Shown piece by piece: positions 54,836 to 62,381 of a DNA stretch of 64,000 nt; the stretch's first letter is position 1; every line of letters starts with the position of its first letter. The stretch spans positions 117,083 through 181,082 of the forward strand of contig CAMESG010000002.1 of NCBI GenBank assembly GCA_945936135.1. The letters run 5' to 3'. Below the pieces are notes generated by a model. That model had not been told where the DNA came from, made no database searches, and saw nothing but the letters and a program-made list of their open reading frames with translations. The DNA comes from an uncultured Mollicutes bacterium. Its GTDB lineage: Bacteria; Bacillota_I; Bacilli_A; RFN20; CAG-826. Made by a program: the position numbers and the translations under genes.

Positions 54836-54861
54836 TAGAAAAGGGCGGTTTCGCCCGCCCT
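54836..54861 (-). terminator. Terminator of the endonuclease and membrane-peptide transcript
   Basis: Minus strand AGGGCGG / CCGCCCT 7-bp stem followed by TTTTCTAC, about 20 bases past the small-peptide stop. The T-run is short. Confidence 0.7.
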
Positions 54862-54878
54862 GTCTATGGTCAGATTTC

Positions 54879-55004
54879 CTAGATCGTTTCTTCGGATTCC
54901 GAATGGTTCTCTTTGTCTTTCAGTGACAAAAGATAAACGATCGTGGCGAGATTCACGCCGATAAGCACCACGCTTACGATAATGGCAACAACCGTTTCGC
55001 CCAT
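54879..55004 (-). CDS. 41-residue single-pass membrane peptide
   Basis: Reading from 55004: MGETVVAIIVSVVLIGVNLA then TIVYLLSLKDKENHSESEET and a final Ile. One TM helix (about residues 5-27) and a charged cytosolic tail. TAAGGAG of the upstream endonuclease stop is its ribosome binding site, so translation is coupled. Function unknown; similar small ORFs can be missed by gene callers. Confidence 0.7.
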   Translation of the reverse strand: MGETVVAIIVSVVLIGVNLATIVYLLSLKDKENHSESEETI

Positions 55005-55013
55005 GGGAACTCC

Positions 55014-56417
55014 TTATTTGGCGTAAAAGTAAAGCGGGTCAGAACCGGCTCTGCTATAGCCGCAGAAACTACTGTTGTAGTATTCGAGGTAGACATTGGT
55101 CGTGACGCCATACATTGTCACTTTCCCATCCGAAGCGATGTTTACGTTCCACTTGTCGGAGCTTGACGTAGCCGTAGCAGAGGTCGGGGCACCGAGGCAG
55201 ATCGAATAATAGGTTTTGCCGCCCTTGACGTCCACATAGGAATAGAGAGCTTTCCCTTTGGTTTCGATCGTGTAAGAATGATCGGAATTTTCGGTGAAGG
55301 TGTAGTAACCAGCTTCTTTGTTGTCGGTTTTGATGATGCCGTCTTTAGGGGCCCCAACTTCTGCGCCGTTGATGTACCAAGGGAGGTCTTCCCTCTTCGG
55401 CTCGCCCATCATGGCAAGGTAGGTGGTCGAAACATCGGCAACAATCATCACTTCAGCGTCTTGCAATCCATCGAGGGATTTAACAAGGCGATGTTCTTCT
55501 CCCGAAGGTTCCGGAACATTACCTTGGCTATCGCGAAGCCCTTCGTCTGCCCAGATATATTTTGCGTATTCTGGATGATCGATGAAGGGATTGCGCGCAA
55601 AACCAAGATCGTCGAGCACTTTATTACGTTTGACTTCCGCTTCGTTAACGGGATATTGAGTATTCCACTTCAAAAGGGTTTTCAAAGTGCCCATGGAATG
55701 CAAGCTCGTAGCAGAGCCAGGGTTGTTATTCAAAACGAAGTTGTTGCTTCCGGCCCAATAACGAGTGGCAGCGTAGAAGATGATGCGAGCGCATTCGCCC
55801 CTGGCGCCATCGTAACCGAAACTCGCCGGATCGAATTCCGATGAGCCTTCGCCAAAGTACTTATTACCGCGGGAACTATTTTCGGAAGAAATCGTGGGGC
55901 GGATGATTTGGGGGTCAGAGCCCGGGCCGCTCTTTCCTGCGCCGCGGGAATCGGGCCAAGTATGTTCTTTGTTGCAAGAGCCTTTTGAGGTTTTATCATC
56001 GGGGCTATGGTAGAAAGGACGGATGCCGGTGCCATCTTTCGAAGCATCACTGTCCACCAAATAATCCCATAGATCGCTATAACTGCAGGTCTTGCTTCCT
56101 GTGGATTTGATGCTGTTAGCAAGCATTTCGCGGAAGGCCGCGCCGCGAACCGAATTCAAGGCACCATTAACATTCCAGATAGGGTCATCTTCAAGCGCCG
56201 GGAGGTCATCTTCTACGACAGAACTGGACGTTTGATCGCTAGAACTAGAATCTTCAACCGTAGAGGACGGGGTTTCGATTTCGGAAGTCGAGGTCGTAGA
56301 GCTGGCATCGCTGGCGGTCGATTCGGAGGGCGTTTCGGAACTAGACGAAACGTTGGGTTGGGCACAGGACGCTAGCAAGACTGAAGCTAGCAAGAAAAGG
56401 AATTTCGTATTCTTCAT
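55014..56417 (-). CDS. Secreted endonuclease I-family lipoprotein
   Basis: 467 residues. Lipoprotein signal FLFLLASVLLASC (Cys at about 18), a Ser/Thr-rich linker to residue 75, then an endonuclease I (EndA/NucM) core with NKEHTWPDSRG, GSDPQIIRP (His/Asn metal site), GECARIIFYAATRYW and NRNNKVL-like NKVLDDLGFARNPFIDHPEY. The C-terminal 110 residues after EHRLV form an extra beta-rich domain. Likely degrades extracellular DNA. A palindrome CATACT-TAT-AGTATG (56415-56429) covers the start codon region. Confidence 0.88.
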   Translation of the reverse strand: MKNTKFLFLLASVLLASCAQPNVSSSSETPSESTASDASSTTSTSEIETPSSTVEDSSSSDQTSSSVVEDDLPALEDDPIWNVNGALNSVRGAAFREMLANSIKSTGSKTCSYSDLWDYLVDSDASKDGTGIRPFYHSPDDKTSKGSCNKEHTWPDSRGAGKSGPGSDPQIIRPTISSENSSRGNKYFGEGSSEFDPASFGYDGARGECARIIFYAATRYWAGSNNFVLNNNPGSATSLHSMGTLKTLLKWNTQYPVNEAEVKRNKVLDDLGFARNPFIDHPEYAKYIWADEGLRDSQGNVPEPSGEEHRLVKSLDGLQDAEVMIVADVSTTYLAMMGEPKREDLPWYINGAEVGAPKDGIIKTDNKEAGYYTFTENSDHSYTIETKGKALYSYVDVKGGKTYYSICLGAPTSATATSSSDKWNVNIASDGKVTMYGVTTNVYLEYYNSSFCGYSRAGSDPLYFYAK

Positions 56418-56440
56418 ACTTATAGTATGCGCTCAGGCAA

Positions 56441-56480
56441 AAGAAAAAGGAAGCCCACCAAAAGCAAGGCGAACTTCCTT
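56441..56480 (-). terminator. Terminator after the sigma-module lipoprotein gene
   Basis: Minus strand AAGGAAG / CTTCCTT 7-bp stem with inner pairing, followed by TTTTCTTTT. It ends the sigma-anti-sigma-lipoprotein transcript. Confidence 0.75.
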
Positions 56481-56484
56481 TAAG

Positions 56485-57360
56485 TTACATGGGGCGATAG
56501 GCGGCTGTTCCGTCTTCTAAGATTTCCTTTTTGAAGACGGCGATGCTTTCGTTACGATTTTGTTCCAACGAAACGGTGTAATAGACGCCGTCTTCCCGTG
56601 TTTGTCTTTTCACTTCAAACTCGGTTTTCCCAACCTCGATTTCAATCTCTTCTCCTTTTTTGGAGGAGCCAATCTCAACCTTGTAGTCGGAAGAGACCAC
56701 ACCGTTTTCTACCACGGTGTAATGGAGTTCCTGCTCTTTCTTCGTTCCTTCGACTTCAAACTCTTCTTTGATGCGAATGTAAGAGTTCACACCCGTATCA
56801 ATTTTGAAGTACCGTTCCGTTTCGGCTTCATCGGCCTCTTCCTCCGTTTCCGTCATAGAAACGAAAGAATATGAAGTATTTGCGTCGATAAACGCCAAAC
56901 CGGACATCATAGACGTGGTTTCTTGCTCGACTTCGTCCTCGTCATCATCATCGTCATCTTTCTCAACAATCAAAGTTTCGTTGTAAAAGAGTTGATAAGA
57001 GGCTTCTTTCAATTCGGAGTTCAAAAAGGTGATCGTCTCTTGGAATTCATAATTCTCTCCATCGATCTCTTTATTCACCGTTTCTTTCACCGAGCGGAAG
57101 CCGGATTCGGAATTATCCAAGAGAAGATCGATGGTTGGCAACGCTTCTTGAATGCCTTTCTTTTGTTCTTCAGAGAAAGAAGATGGTGCCATGCGCCGAG
57201 CTTTGGGTCCGCCGCTAGGCCGGACAAGGTTCAAAGCCGAGACGACTTCGGTTTTAAAGATATCCGCATCCGCTTGCGTCGCAGGCTTTCCGACCTCGCA
57301 CCCCACGAGTCCCGCACCAGCAATCGCCATCAAGCCAATCCATTTCATTTGTTGTTTCAT
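56485..57360 (-). CDS. Lipoprotein with an ectodomain related to the neighbouring anti-sigma protein
   Basis: 291 residues. Signal IGLMAIAGAGLVGC gives a lipid-anchored Cys at about 21. The ectodomain is beta-rich and highly acidic, with a DDDDDDEDE stretch near 140. Segments align with the anti-sigma ectodomain at 57429-58511: YEFQETITFLNSELKEASYQ with YAYETRFIDEESNIIARVYF, and IRIKEEFEVEGTKKEQELHY with VVERETEYQGQSTERSYSYS, each followed by TVVENG or SVYENL. AGGAGG precedes the start. Placed directly after the anti-sigma gene. Confidence 0.72.
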   Translation of the reverse strand: MKQQMKWIGLMAIAGAGLVGCEVGKPATQADADIFKTEVVSALNLVRPSGGPKARRMAPSSFSEEQKKGIQEALPTIDLLLDNSESGFRSVKETVNKEIDGENYEFQETITFLNSELKEASYQLFYNETLIVEKDDDDDDEDEVEQETTSMMSGLAFIDANTSYSFVSMTETEEEADEAETERYFKIDTGVNSYIRIKEEFEVEGTKKEQELHYTVVENGVVSSDYKVEIGSSKKGEEIEIEVGKTEFEVKRQTREDGVYYTVSLEQNRNESIAVFKKEILEDGTAAYRPM

Positions 57361-57388
57361 TTTTCGCTCCTCCTATTTTGAGCTTTCA

Positions 57389-57422
57389 CCAATAAAGACG
57401 TAAGGGAGTGGAACTTTATTGG
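57389..57422. repeat. Inverted repeat between the anti-sigma and lipoprotein genes
   Basis: CCAATAAAG (57389-57397) and CTTTATTGG (57414-57422), perfect 9-bp arms around 16 bases. No T-run follows on the minus strand, so it is not a terminator there; it could be a processing or stability hairpin that sets different amounts of the two proteins. Confidence 0.6.
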
Positions 57423-57428
57423 AAAAAT

Positions 57429-58511
57429 TTATTTCCCGCGGACAACTTGATGAGTTTCAGAACTATACGTTCTTCTCTGATAATCGGATGAATATTGGAG
57501 GTGAACCAAAGCATCTTGATCGTTAACTTCAGCTTCGAAGCTATATTGGTAGGCGCTGAGGCGTTGGATATTCGAAAATTCGTATTCTTCTGCGTTTCTC
57601 GTTTCGTACGATGCTTCTAAAGAAGAGTCTTCAAATTCAAACGAGATTGACTCCAAGAAAAGATCATCGTCTTTTCGATAATCGGCCAAGTTTTCATAGA
57701 CGGAATAAGAATAGGAGCGTTCCGTCGATTGGCCTTGATATTCCGTTTCCCGTTCGACGACGTAAACGGTGGGGTCAGAAGTGTCGGCGTGTTGAAGGAT
57801 TGTCTTTACTTCTTCCTCCCTTTCGCTTCCTTCCACTTCTACTTCCTTTTCCATGCGCGCGAAATAGTAGGAAACGCTATCGTAATAAAGGGCTTCAGAG
57901 TAGTCGCTTAGAGTGTCTTCATCACCAGTCGAATTGAAATAGACTCTTGCAATAATGTTGCTTTCTTCGTCAATAAAGCGGGTTTCATAAGCATACGTCT
58001 TTTCTTGATATTGAAAGGCTTGCTCGACCGTTACTGCCTGATAAGACCTCGCGTCGAAAAGGGAGCGCACCCCTTCTTCAACGCGTTCATATTGATCGGC
58101 GATGGTTCCCAATTCTCTCTCCTCAATCGCACGATGAGACGTCAATCCAAAGCGACGAAGCACAGAGGAAGAATCCGTTGAACCTTTTGGAGAAAAGGAA
58201 TAGAACGTCAGGATTTCATTGGCAAGTTTCTTATTTTTGCCAGGATCGAAAACGTTCGAGGTAGAGGGTTTTTGCGGGTTTTCTTTCCAGAAATTCAACG
58301 GATCAACAACCATTACCGCCACAAAAGTCGCAGCAACTAGCGCCCCGGCGCCAGCAAGCCAAGGGAGGAAGGATTTCCTGGGTTTCGCTTGCTTTTGTTC
58401 CTGCTTAGCAGGGCCTGCGGAAAGAAGAATCGATTCCGCGGAAGTTTTGATTTCGTAGCGATCGGACGCCTTCGCGGTTTTCTTGATTTGTTCGTCGTTA
58501 AGCATCTTCAT
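57429..58511 (-). CDS. Membrane anti-sigma-like protein partner of the ECF sigma factor
   Basis: 360 residues. N-terminal cytosolic part (MKMLNDEQIKKTAKASDRYE) of about 45 residues, one TM helix (FLPWLAGAGALVAATFVAVMV, about 48-68), then a 290-residue extracellular beta-rich domain dense in Tyr, Glu and Ser. No ZAS zinc motif is visible. The role as anti-sigma is inferred from its 14-base overlap with the sigma gene, topology and size. The ectodomain is similar in pattern to the lipoprotein that follows. Confidence 0.72.
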   Translation of the reverse strand: MKMLNDEQIKKTAKASDRYEIKTSAESILLSAGPAKQEQKQAKPRKSFLPWLAGAGALVAATFVAVMVVDPLNFWKENPQKPSTSNVFDPGKNKKLANEILTFYSFSPKGSTDSSSVLRRFGLTSHRAIEERELGTIADQYERVEEGVRSLFDARSYQAVTVEQAFQYQEKTYAYETRFIDEESNIIARVYFNSTGDEDTLSDYSEALYYDSVSYYFARMEKEVEVEGSEREEEVKTILQHADTSDPTVYVVERETEYQGQSTERSYSYSVYENLADYRKDDDLFLESISFEFEDSSLEASYETRNAEEYEFSNIQRLSAYQYSFEAEVNDQDALVHLQYSSDYQRRTYSSETHQVVRGK

Positions 58512-59016
58512 AGGAGATCTCCTTTCTCAATTTTTTAATGGCGTTGTTATATGTCCAAAGAACGGTGCCAAGAGGTCGTTTCAAGAGGTGGTGAATCTCT
58601 TCAAACGTCATATCGTCCAACACATGGAGCGTGAAGATTTGAAATTCCTTATCCTTCAAAACACCACGGATCTTCACAAGAAGAAGGCTCTCTTCAATAT
58701 GAGAATAAGAATCATAAGAAGGTGACAAATCTTCAAACTCCAATTCAGAAGAACGTGACTCCTTCTTCAGCCAATCTAGCGTTACGTTTCTAGAGATGGT
58801 GAAAAGATATCCGACGGCTTTCCCCACGTCTTTGATTTCATCGATCTTTTGAAGAAAACGAATAAAGGTTTCTTGAAGAAGATCTTCGGACGTATCGTAA
58901 TTTTTGGTCAACGCCAGAATGTTATAAAAGACGGATTTCTTTGTGGATTCATAGAAAGTCGCGAAGTTGGAGCGATCTCCGTTTCTCAGTTGTTGGAAGA
59001 CAGTTTCTAAATCCAT
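58498..59016 (-). CDS. ECF-type RNA polymerase sigma factor
   Basis: About 172 residues from MDLETVFQQLRNGDRSNFAT; in-frame starts at 59031 and 59025 would add a few residues. Region 2 (FATFYESTKKSVFYNILALTKN, EDLLQETFIRFLQKI), the DWLKKE end of region 2, and region 4 helix-turn-helix (VLDDMTFEEIHHLLKRPLGTVLWTYNNAIKKL). Lacks region 3, as ECF sigmas do. No clear ribosome binding site; the upstream region has a TATACT -10 at 59070-59075. Confidence 0.9.
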   Translation of the reverse strand: MDLETVFQQLRNGDRSNFATFYESTKKSVFYNILALTKNYDTSEDLLQETFIRFLQKIDEIKDVGKAVGYLFTISRNVTLDWLKKESRSSELEFEDLSPSYDSYSHIEESLLLVKIRGVLKDKEFQIFTLHVLDDMTFEEIHHLLKRPLGTVLWTYNNAIKKLRKEISYEDA

Positions 59017-59092
59017 GGACACCATAAACACGATTGAAGGGACTAAATTATTGGGGAAAATCAGAAACGAGTATAGATTTTCTTTCCCAGGG

Positions 59093-59118
59093 ACAAAAAA
59101 AGACCGCGCGAGGCGATC
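59093..59118 (-). terminator. Terminator after the antiporter gene
   Basis: Minus strand GATCGC / GCGGTC stem (59113-59118 and 59102-59107 on plus) followed by TTTTTTT. It directly precedes the sigma-factor promoter region and follows repeat copy 1. Confidence 0.75.
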
Positions 59119-59122
59119 TTTT

Positions 59123-59162
59123 GTTGTCCCATGGCGACGCCAATTCTCCGAAAAAGGACAAA
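59123..59162 (-). repeat. 40-bp dispersed repeat, copy 1
   Basis: On the minus strand it begins TTTGTCCTTTTTCGGAGAAT and continues TGGCGTCGCCATGGGACAAC, starting immediately after the antiporter stop. Copy 2 (60609-60648) matches it at 36 of 40 positions; copy 3 (60908-60947) is a diverged copy on the other strand. Confidence 0.8.
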
Positions 59163-60353
59163 TTACCCCTCCTTCATCAGCAATTTGTTTTTCAGGCTAT
59201 CCATCAATATTGCGCCCAATGGAGCAGTTATCAATATTGCCACCACCGCTGCGGTTAGCACCAACGTGCCGCAAGCAAGACCTTCGGACAAAGCAATCGC
59301 TCCAATCGATGCTTGAACAGTCGCCTTAGGGAGATAAGAAATGACGATATATAGTTTTTCCTTCCAAGTGAATTTCGTTGCCATTATGCTGCAAAATACG
59401 CCTAAACTTCTAAATGACAGCGCAATGAAAACCAGCCCAACGATGATTGCCCCTTCTTTTGAAAAAGCGTAACGAACATCAACCGCAATGCCGACGAGAG
59501 TGAACAATAGGATTTCAAAACCTTGCCATAAGCCGTTATAGGATTTCTGTATCTCCTTCGCTTCTTCATTTTTAAAGACGCCAACCACAAATGCCATGAC
59601 GATGATGGCTAATAGAGACGAAACGCTGAAATACGGTTTCAAGGCATTCTCGAGGGCGAGCATCCCGAAGGAGAGACCAAGCATCAAAATGACATGGACG
59701 ATTCTGCTTAGCTTCATATATCGGATGGCTAAAACCATCAAGAAGCCTACTCCGATACCCAAAATGACGCCAGAAACAATTGAAATGGGGATTTGTCCAA
59801 CGCTCCACACATCAAACGTGGACGTCGCAACCAGGTTTTTGAACGAATAGAAAAGGACGATTACAAAGATGTCGTCACAAGATGCCCCCGCCATCACAAG
59901 CTCGGGCACGCAGTGTTGTTTTCCATATCCTTCTTCCATTAGGCAAATCATCCTCGGAACCACTACCGCCGGTGAAACGGCCGCCAAGACCGAGCCAAGG
60001 AGCAAAGCTTCGAAATAGGATATCCCGAGGAGCATTGGGCCAAATATCGTGATGCCCGCAATTTCAAAACAAGCGGGTAAAAAACACATCAATATCGCAG
60101 GTCGTCCTATTTTCTTTAGGCTCTTAATGTCCAGAGATAGGCCTGACCTGGTCAATATGATGACCAAAGCGATTTGCCTTAGATGAGACGAAATCGATAG
60201 TAACGTATCATCGATGATATTGAATACAGATGGTCCAATAAGAATCCCGAGGATGATATACCACACCAATTTGGGGAGTTTGATCTTTTCAAATAAATAC
60301 CCACCGAGGATCCCGCAGCCAAAAATGATAAATAGAGATAGAAATATATTCAT
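59163..60353 (-). CDS. Cation:proton antiporter (CPA family)
   Basis: 396 residues from MNIFLSLFIIFGCGILGGYLF, with GGGAGGTGCCA before the ATG; a 60407 start would add 18 soluble residues. About 11-12 TM helices with the family landmarks ILGILIGPSVF, SRSGLSLDIKSL-type segment, VLAAVSPAVVVPRM, AGASCDDIFVIVLFY (the Asp-Asp exchange site) and LPKATVQASIGAIAL. Likely Na+/H+ or K+/H+ exchange. Ends with LLMKEG just before repeat copy 1. Confidence 0.92.
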   Translation of the reverse strand: MNIFLSLFIIFGCGILGGYLFEKIKLPKLVWYIILGILIGPSVFNIIDDTLLSISSHLRQIALVIILTRSGLSLDIKSLKKIGRPAILMCFLPACFEIAGITIFGPMLLGISYFEALLLGSVLAAVSPAVVVPRMICLMEEGYGKQHCVPELVMAGASCDDIFVIVLFYSFKNLVATSTFDVWSVGQIPISIVSGVILGIGVGFLMVLAIRYMKLSRIVHVILMLGLSFGMLALENALKPYFSVSSLLAIIVMAFVVGVFKNEEAKEIQKSYNGLWQGFEILLFTLVGIAVDVRYAFSKEGAIIVGLVFIALSFRSLGVFCSIMATKFTWKEKLYIVISYLPKATVQASIGAIALSEGLACGTLVLTAAVVAILITAPLGAILMDSLKNKLLMKEG

Positions 60354-60503
60354 TGGCACCTCCCATCTGCCATAGAAACAAAAGCGCTGATTTCTATGAC
60401 AAAACAAGCCACAGACGTCATCAGCACTTCATTGCGGTTCTCTATTTCTAGACGGGAGACATCATTCCCAAAAAAATCATACAACAAACGCGAGAAGAAA
60501 CAT

Positions 60504-60530
60504 AAGAAAAACCGCCCACGTGGGACGGTC
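60504..60530 (-). terminator. Second terminator downstream of rpsR
   Basis: Minus strand ACCGTCCCA / TGGGCGGT stem followed by TTTTTC. Closely resembles the terminator at 60845-60870, including the GGTCTTGT and TTTGTT sequences on its outer side, so the pair looks like a duplication. Confidence 0.75.
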
Positions 60531-60608
60531 TTGTCGGTTTGTTTCTCGTGCTTCGGGGAGAACGTTCTTCGTATGAATGAGGGGAATCACTCTCGTCCTA
60601 GCACGCCA

Positions 60609-60648
60609 GATGTCCCAGGACGACGCCAATTCTCCGAAAAAGAACAAA
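60609..60648 (-). repeat. 40-bp dispersed repeat, copy 2
   Basis: Minus strand TTTGTTCTTTTTCGGAGAAT followed by TGGCGTCGTCCTGGGACATC. Same orientation as copy 1 and 120 bases upstream of the terminator at 60504. Confidence 0.85.
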
Positions 60649-60844
60649 CTCCGCTCTCTCCGACGACGGTCTCCATATTCGGTCCACACGACTCAGAATC
60701 GACGACGGCTGGTATTTCGCTAGACGCGACGACGATCGCTCGACGTGGGTCGTCCGGGGCTAGCCAGAACTCGTTATATACTTTGTATATAGGCTTCGAC
60801 GTCGATGGTTTCCGATGGTTCCAGGACGAGGGGCGGACGACGAC

Positions 60845-60870
60845 GAAAAAACCGCCCAAAACGGACGGTC
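60845..60870 (-). terminator. First terminator of the rpsF-ssb-rpsR operon
   Basis: Minus strand ACCGTCC / GGGCGGT stem with a GTTTT loop and TTTTTTC, about 90 bases past the rpsR stop. Confidence 0.85.
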
Positions 60871-60907
60871 TTGTTTGTTTGTTGCTTCGTCGTCGAGGTG
60901 AATCCGG

Positions 60908-60947
60908 TTTGTCCTAAATCGGAGAATCGGGTTCGTCCTACGACATT
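60908..60947 (+). repeat. 40-bp dispersed repeat, copy 3 (inverted and diverged)
   Basis: Plus strand TTTGTCCTAAATCGGAGAAT, then CGGGTTCGTCCTACGACATT. With copy 2 it brackets 60649-60907 as imperfect terminal inverted repeats, 25 of 32 positions alike over the best part. Confidence 0.7.
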
Positions 60948-60957
60948 TGTCGTTCGA

Positions 60958-61182
60958 TTACTTAACGTCGGGGAGAAGGCCCATGAAGCGGGCATTCTTG
61001 ATGGCGACGGCAAGTTGACGTTGATACTTGGCACTGGTGCCAGTAACAACGCGCGGAGTGATCTTTCCATCCACGCCGATGAAGCGGGAGAGAAGTTCAG
61101 CATCCTTGTAGTCGATGTACTTAACGTGGTTCTTCTTAAAGTAGCAAACTTTACGACGGCCACGAGTTTTCTTAAAAGCCAT
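60958..61182 (-). CDS. rpsR: Ribosomal protein bS18
   Basis: 74 residues: [57 protein letters not shown]. Third gene of rpsF-ssb-rpsR. Confidence 0.97.
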   Translation of the reverse strand: MAFKKTRGRRKVCYFKKNHVKYIDYKDAELLSRFIGVDGKITPRVVTGTSAKYQRQLAVAIKNARFMGLLPDVK

Positions 61183-61209
61183 GATCTATCATCCTTTCTA
61201 GATGCGGGA

Positions 61210-61656
61210 TCAGAAGGGGAGATCGTCCTCAAGAAGAGGATCGACGTTACCCGATACCGGATCCGCAGCTTGGTTGCTAACCGGCGCGCTCCTTTGCGGG
61301 ACGTCCGGTTGATAGCCGCTGTCCATTCCTGCATCCGTTCCGCTCTTCGGCTCCATCAAATCGATGCGCTCGGCAACGATTTCGGTGCTAGTAACTTCGA
61401 CGTTGTCCGTGCGACGAACGTATTTACGTTGCGTAAGACGGCCAGTGACGCCGACAAGAACGCCTTTGCGAGTGAATTTCGCAACGACATCCGCTTGTTT
61501 TCCAAAAACGGAAACGGGCATGAAGACAGTGGTTTTTTGCCCACCGCGACGGTCATCGGAAGCAAGGGTGAAGGAAGCCACGCTCATTCCGCCGTTGGTG
61601 GAACGAAGTTCTGGGTCGCGGGTGAGGCGACCGACAAGAACTACAGAATTAATCAT
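61210..61656 (-). CDS. ssb: Single-stranded DNA-binding protein
   Basis: 148 residues. OB fold MINSVVLVGRLTRDPELRST, GGMSVASFTLASDDR, GKQADVVAKFTRKGVLVGVTGRL, then a Pro/Gly/Ser-rich linker and the acidic tip DPLLEDDLPF that binds replication partners. Complete. Confidence 0.96.
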   Translation of the reverse strand: MINSVVLVGRLTRDPELRSTNGGMSVASFTLASDDRRGGQKTTVFMPVSVFGKQADVVAKFTRKGVLVGVTGRLTQRKYVRRTDNVEVTSTEIVAERIDLMEPKSGTDAGMDSGYQPDVPQRSAPVSNQAADPVSGNVDPLLEDDLPF

Positions 61657-61681
61657 AAGTTATCCTCCTTAGACAACTGAA

Positions 61682-61969
61682 TTAGTCTTTATCGACAGTG
61701 ATGAGGAAACGAATGACTTGATTGTCGAGACGAGCAAGACGTTTGAACTCTTCAAGGCCAGCGTTTTCGATCGTCATTTTGAGGACGACGTAGTAGCCTT
61801 TGTTCATGTCATGGATCGGGCTCGCAAACTCACGGATGCCCCATTCCTTGACGTCGCTAATCGTCGCGGCGTTGTCGGTGAGGATCTTGTGGAGCTTTTC
61901 GACTTCAGCCTTGCGACCAGCTTCATCCAAGTTGGCGTTAAGGATGTACATGAGCTCGTATTTTCCCAT
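61682..61969 (-). CDS. rpsF: Ribosomal protein bS6
   Basis: 95 residues: GKYELMYILNANLDEAGRKAEVEKL, VKEWGIREFASPIHDMNKGYYVVLKM, RLDNQVIRFLITVDKD. TTAGGAGGTGCAAACACT before the start. First gene of the operon. Confidence 0.96.
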   Translation of the reverse strand: MGKYELMYILNANLDEAGRKAEVEKLHKILTDNAATISDVKEWGIREFASPIHDMNKGYYVVLKMTIENAGLEEFKRLARLDNQVIRFLITVDKD

Positions 61970-61994
61970 AGTGTTTGCACCTCCTAATTTCGGT

Positions 61995-62030
61995 CTATGG
62001 GTCGCCTCGGATGGCTCCGTGCGACCATAG
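61995..62030 (-). promoter_or_regulatory. rpsF leader hairpin, probable S6:S18 autoregulatory site
   Basis: Minus strand CTATGGTCGC (62030-62021) pairs with GCGACCCATAG (62005-61995), leaving one C bulged, around a 15-base loop that itself can form CGGA / TCCG. ACCG follows the stem, just before the ribosome binding site. In other bacteria the S6:S18 complex binds such a structure in this leader; the exact match to that motif was not verified. Confidence 0.55.
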
Positions 62031-62062
62031 AAGTGTGTGCCACTCCTTCAAGTAGCCGTAAG

Positions 62063-62091
62063 ATTATACGTGCAACGCGCGTATGAGGCAA
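62063..62091 (-). promoter_or_regulatory. Promoter of rpsF-ssb-rpsR
   Basis: Minus strand TTGCCT (62086-62091) and perfect TATAAT (62063-62068), 17-base spacer. Start near 62056 gives an 87-nt leader. Confidence 0.85.
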
Positions 62092-62333
62092 TCTGAAGTT
62101 TCCGTTTCCTTCATCGTGAAAAATCAACAAAGAGGTTCCCTAGGCCAAAAGAATCTCTTCACTAAGTTATTAGCAAACCAATAAACAGGTAGGCGTTTCT
62201 GTTTCTTTTGAACATTTGAAAACCTTGCAGTTCCGCGAGATTTCCCTGCAATTATTAAAGAACCACCAAAAATCGCGTTTGCGAAATGCTTTTACATTTT
62301 CCTCTGTCAAATCACGAAAATTTCTGCCTGAAT
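62092..62333. other. Intergenic region between lysS and the rpsF promoter
   Basis: About 240 bases, A/T-rich, no ORF, RNA gene or repeat recognised. With the rpsF leader and lysS terminator it makes a gene-free stretch of about 410 bases. Confidence 0.4.
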
Positions 62334-62362
62334 AAGAAAAGACGGCCCGTTACAAGACCGTC
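62334..62362 (-). terminator. Terminator of lysS
   Basis: Minus strand GACGGTC / GGCCGTC stem (one wobble) with an 8-base loop and TTTTCTT, 20 bases after the lysS stop. Confidence 0.85.
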
Positions 62363-62381
62363 CAAAGGCAGGATTGAGGTA

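Larger units (their letters stand above)
60354..60957. other. 604-base noncoding region with repeats and two terminators
   Basis: Between rpsR and the antiporter gene. It holds repeat copies 2 and 3, two similar minus-strand terminators, many CGACGA triplet runs (60660-60860), and the perfect palindrome TATATAC-TTT-GTATATA (about 60776-60792). A 90-codon minus-strand frame (60587-60859) starts inside the terminator hairpin and is not credible. Confidence 0.6.

Noticed and set aside
56941..56965. Simple CATCATCATCGTC-type repeat
   Set aside because: It encodes the Asp-rich stretch of the lipoprotein and needs no other explanation, although slippage there is possible.
60587..60859. 90-codon minus-strand frame in the rpsR-antiporter gap
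   Set aside because: Its ATG lies inside a terminator hairpin and T-run, it has no ribosome binding site, and it runs through repeat copy 2; the composition is that of the repeats.
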